64,000 nt of DNA, from positions 2,514,667-2,578,666 of the forward strand of contig NZ_KV917380.1 in the NCBI RefSeq assembly GCF_002019765.1, read 5' to 3'. Numbering within the stretch: the stretch's first letter is position 1; each line of letters starts with the position of its first letter. The position numbers were made by a program, and so were the translations under genes. Positions 61,524-64,000 of this stretch are shown here, piece by piece. Below the pieces are notes generated by a model. It searched no databases and was not told the DNA's origin. It worked only from the letters and a program-made list of their open reading frames with translations. This DNA comes from Shouchella oshimensis (GTDB taxonomy: Bacteria; Bacillota; Bacilli; Bacillales; Bacillaceae_D).

Positions 61524-61555
61524 ACCCATTTGTCTTCTTTAGGGTTCATCCTTTT
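61514..61555. terminator. Bidirectional terminator downstream of mtaB
   Basis: A 14-bp perfect stem AAAAGGATGAACCC / GGGTTCATCCTTTT with a 14-nt loop. On the minus strand it ends with T runs, 23 nt past mtaB. Confidence 0.83.
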
Positions 61556-61577
61556 AGTGAAACATTGCTATAGCTTT

Positions 61578-62915
61578 TTAAACAAGCTCTTTATGATCAT
61601 CCATCACACGGACAAATTCACCTTTGTTGAATGGATAGCCTGCTTCTGTAAGCTTTACTCGTACAATTTTACCAATCATTGACTCATCGCAAACAAGCTT
61701 TACTTTTAGGTAATTATCTGTATAACCGACAAATAGACCACTTTCAGGATTTTCTTTATCCCGTTCCTCTGGTATAACTTCTAAGACTTCATTTTCAAAT
61801 GAAGATGCATATTCTTTTGCTAATTGGTTTGATAGCTCAATTAAACGATGAACTCTTTCGTTTTTCACTTCTTCGTCTACTTGGTCAGTCATTCGCGCAG
61901 CTGGGGTCCCCGTTCGCATTGAATAAGGAAATACATGAAGCTCACTGAATTTATGCTCCGCAATAAAATCATAGGTTTCTTGAAATTCTTCATTCGTTTC
62001 TCCAGGAAAACCAACAATCACATCAGACGTAATCGCTAAGCGTGGCAAAACGGCTTTTAGCTTTGTAATTCTTTCCGCAAATGCAGCCATTGTATATTTA
62101 CGGCGCATTCTCTTTAAAACAGTATCAGAGCCAGATTGAAGTGGGATATGCATGTGGCGAACAACTTTTGTTGATTTGCCGATGACAGCAATGACTTCAT
62201 CAGTTAATTGACTCGCTTCAATGGAAGATATTCGAATTCGTTTTAAGCCGCTAACTGTTTCTAAATCTTCTAGCAAACGGGCAAGACTATAGTCTTTTAA
62301 ATCTTCGCCGTATCCACCTGTATGGATCCCTGTTAAAACAATTTCTTTGTAGCCTGCTTCCACAAGCTGTGTCGCTTGACGTACAACTTCTTCAGGATCA
62401 CGAGAACGCATTAACCCTCGTGCCCACGGAATAATGCAGAATGTGCAGAAATTATTACAGCCTTCTTGAATCTTTAACGATGCTCTTGTACGATCTGTAA
62501 ATGAAGGAACGTCTAGTTCTTCATAGACTCTTGTTTTCATAATGTTGCCGACGCCGTTAATAGGCTGACGTTCTTTTTTGAACTGTTCAATATAGGTAAG
62601 CATCTTTGGTCGATCTTGGGTACCTACAACAACGTCAACACCTGGAATCGCCATAATCTCAGCTGGAGATGTTTGCGCGTAACAGCCTGTTACACAAATA
62701 ACAGCATCGGGATTTTTACGAATGGCTCGGCGAATGACTTGTCTACTCTTTTTATCCCCTGTATTGGTTACAGTACATGTATTGATAACATATACATCTG
62801 CTGTTTCTTCGTAATCTACTTTTTCATATCCTTCTTGCTTAAACAGCTGCCAGATAGCCTCTGTTTCGTAATGATTCACTTTACAACCTAGTGTATGAAA
62901 CGCAACGGTTGACAT
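61578..62915 (-). CDS. mtaB: tRNA t6A37 methylthiotransferase MtaB (YqeV)
   Basis: Radical-SAM enzyme that adds a methylthio group to t6A at position 37 of ANN-decoding tRNAs. 445 residues: an N-terminal MTTase domain with cluster cysteines C11, C47 and C78, a radical-SAM core C153-x3-C157-x2-C160 ('EGCNNFCTFCIIP'), and a C-terminal TRAM domain (about 380-445). GAGGTGAAC precedes the ATG. It follows rsmE by 10 nt in the prmA-rsmE-mtaB operon. Confidence 0.96.
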   Translation of the reverse strand: MSTVAFHTLGCKVNHYETEAIWQLFKQEGYEKVDYEETADVYVINTCTVTNTGDKKSRQVIRRAIRKNPDAVICVTGCYAQTSPAEIMAIPGVDVVVGTQDRPKMLTYIEQFKKERQPINGVGNIMKTRVYEELDVPSFTDRTRASLKIQEGCNNFCTFCIIPWARGLMRSRDPEEVVRQATQLVEAGYKEIVLTGIHTGGYGEDLKDYSLARLLEDLETVSGLKRIRISSIEASQLTDEVIAVIGKSTKVVRHMHIPLQSGSDTVLKRMRRKYTMAAFAERITKLKAVLPRLAITSDVIVGFPGETNEEFQETYDFIAEHKFSELHVFPYSMRTGTPAARMTDQVDEEVKNERVHRLIELSNQLAKEYASSFENEVLEVIPEERDKENPESGLFVGYTDNYLKVKLVCDESMIGKIVRVKLTEAGYPFNKGEFVRVMDDHKELV

Positions 62916-62925
62916 TTAGTTCACC

Positions 62926-63672
62926 TCATAATTCTACTTGATAAGAGAGTGCGGCTAGCATATATAAACTTGCCGTTTCCGTTCTAAGAATTCTTGGACC
63001 TAAGCTACAAGGAATGGCTCCAGCTTGTGTTAATTGATCCACTTCTTGTCTTGCCATTCCCCCTTCTGGGCCGACAATGATTAATACACGCATTCCAGAT
63101 GCTACTTTCTCTAGTTGCTCCTTTAATACGCTTTTTCCACCTTTTTTTGCCTCATCTTCATCACAAACTAAACAGAGATCGTAGGTATGTAAATTAGTTA
63201 CTAACGATTGTCTGTTTAAAGGGCTTAATATGGTAGGAACAGAAGAACGATGGGACTGCTCTGCCGCCTCTTTAGCGATTTTTTCAAATCGGACAAGTTT
63301 TTTTTGCATTTTTTTCTCATCCCATTTTACAATAGACCGTTCTGCAATAAAAGGAACGATTGCGTGTACGCCTAATTCTGTGGCTTTTTGAATAATGTAT
63401 TCAAACTTGTCCCCTTTTGGCAATCCTTGAGCAAGCGTAACGTATACAGGTAAATCGGTTTGTTTCGTTTCTTCGGAAAGAATGTCTCCACTCACTCTAT
63501 CTTCAGAAAGCGCTGTTATCGTCGCTACAACAGCTCGACCAGTCTCATTTACACATATGATGGCATCTCCTACCGCCATTCGCATTACTTTTCGAATATG
63601 AGCGGCATCTTCACCTGTTACCGTAACCTGTATTTCGCTCATTTGTTTATTTGCGATAAAATAACGCTGCAT
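62926..63672 (-). CDS. rsmE: 16S rRNA m3U1498 methyltransferase RsmE (YqeU)
   Basis: Methylates N3 of U1498 in 16S rRNA. 248 residues of the SPOUT class: a PUA-like N-terminal domain (about 1-70) and the knotted SAM fold with 'LAQGLPKGDKFEYIIQKATELGV', 'RVLIIVGPEGG' and 'SLGPRILRTETASLYMLAAL' at the C-terminus. Placed 8 nt after prmA, with GAGGTG inside its end. Confidence 0.95.
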   Translation of the reverse strand: MQRYFIANKQMSEIQVTVTGEDAAHIRKVMRMAVGDAIICVNETGRAVVATITALSEDRVSGDILSEETKQTDLPVYVTLAQGLPKGDKFEYIIQKATELGVHAIVPFIAERSIVKWDEKKMQKKLVRFEKIAKEAAEQSHRSSVPTILSPLNRQSLVTNLHTYDLCLVCDEDEAKKGGKSVLKEQLEKVASGMRVLIIVGPEGGMARQEVDQLTQAGAIPCSLGPRILRTETASLYMLAALSYQVEL

Positions 63673-63680
63673 ACGTCACC

Positions 63681-64000
63681 TCACTCATTGACTTTCTTAG
63701 CTATAATGGCAACCCAGCCTTCTTGACGTTGAACGGCGGTAATCGTAAAGCCCGACGCTTCAATTTTATCTTTAACTAGCTGTTCTTTACGTTCAATAAT
63801 ACCTGAAGTAATAAAAGTTCCACCTGGCTTCACAACTCGATAAGCGTCATCTGTGAAGGTGACAATCACCTCTGCTAAAATGTTTGCGACAACAACATGA
63901 GCGCTATTCGCTTCGATTCCATTTAGTAAATTATTTTGCGCGATTTGAATCTTATTCTCTGCATCATTAAGCTTGAAATTTTCCCGTGCGCTCGTTACTG
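63681..64000 (-). CDS. prmA: Ribosomal protein L11 methyltransferase PrmA (3' part, cut by window edge)
   Basis: Trimethylates ribosomal protein L11. About 105 C-terminal residues lie in the window. The visible part contains 'VVANILAEVIVTFTDDAYRVVKPGGTFITSGIIERKEQLV', whose NIL(A) segment is the conserved NxxL-type motif of PrmA. The N-terminal half lies to the right of the window. It begins the prmA-rsmE-mtaB operon, which in bacilli usually follows dnaJ. Confidence 0.93.
   Translation of the reverse strand, partial: VTSARENFKLNDAENKIQIAQNNLLNGIEANSAHVVVANILAEVIVTFTDDAYRVVKPGGTFITSGIIERKEQLVKDKIEASGFTITAVQRQEGWVAIIAKKVNE

Noticed and set aside
1-64000. CRISPR arrays, prophage genes, insertion-sequence transposases, restriction or defence modules
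   Set aside because: None seen. No regularly spaced direct repeats, integrase, transposase or helicase-nuclease modules are encoded apart from CshB and core repair genes.

Overview
The window is a stretch of chromosome from a low-to-moderate G+C, endospore-forming member of the Bacillaceae. Gene order and protein families follow the Bacillus subtilis yqe-yqf-yqg region almost gene for gene, broken by local insertions. Sporulation and germination genes (yqfC, yqfD, a SpoVAF/GerA-type protein) point to a spore former. The strongly acidic linker of cytochrome c-550, next to ordinary core genes, would fit an alkaliphilic genus, but that is an inference and the species cannot be named from sequence alone.

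Layout. 1-10,300 (mostly minus strand): the 5' end of thiE with a TPP riboswitch, aspA, glcK-yqgQ and a membrane protein, yueI facing a SpoVAF-like gene across a shared terminator, the rhomboid protease gluP, a ThiF/MoeB E1-like enzyme, a DUF92 protein, yqgN, and a cysteine-poor rpmG. 10,300-12,960: an accessory patch with a stand-alone GH15-N-like protein, a two-gene membrane operon (DUF6115-like plus YceG-like) and an orphan secreted protein in AT-rich DNA. 13,000-18,500: pbpA, a 6S RNA gene, yqgE, a 279-bp repeat, a 49-codon ORF, sodA, and a five-tRNA cluster (Asn-Met-His-Ile2-Ser). 18,600-29,600: a Na/Pi cotransporter with PhoU domain, an NfeD protein, ypuA, yqfZ-ispG, yqfX, yqfW, a DUF1540 protein, zur with znuCB behind a Zur operator, a lytic transglycosylase and a soluble PAS histidine kinase. 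29,700-41,700: yqfT, nfo, cshB, yqfQ, a CarD-like gene, ispH, yqfO-trmK, cccA, and the macromolecular synthesis genes sigA, dnaG, yqxD, plus yqfL. 41,700-53,600: ccpN (5' end out of frame), glyQS behind a glycine T-box, recO-yqzL, era-cdd-dgkA-ybeY-pgpH-phoH-yqfD-yqfC. 53,700-57,500: a NfeD/flotillin operon (yqeZ-floA-unknown) with a sigma-W-like promoter, and rpsU-yqeY. 57,600-64,000: yqeW, an aldo/keto reductase, the second copy of the 279-bp repeat (inverted), deoC, a methyltransferase, and mtaB-rsmE-prmA.

How it fits together. Most genes are housekeeping: replication priming and sigma-A, tRNA charging and modification, ribosome maturation (era, ybeY, rsmE, prmA, rpsU), isoprenoid synthesis (ispG, ispH), cell wall synthesis (pbpA, dgkA, transglycosylase), zinc homeostasis (zur, znuCB, possibly the cysteine-poor L33), and redox or stress functions (sodA, cccA, NfeD/FloA). 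RNA-level control is prominent: a TPP riboswitch, a glycine T-box and 6S RNA lie in one window.

No clearly new multi-gene system was found. The best leads are the apparent +1 frameshift at the start of ccpN, the 94%-identical inverted pair of 279-bp elements, 6S RNA directly upstream of pbpA, the orphan secreted protein at 12,340, and several small ORFs.
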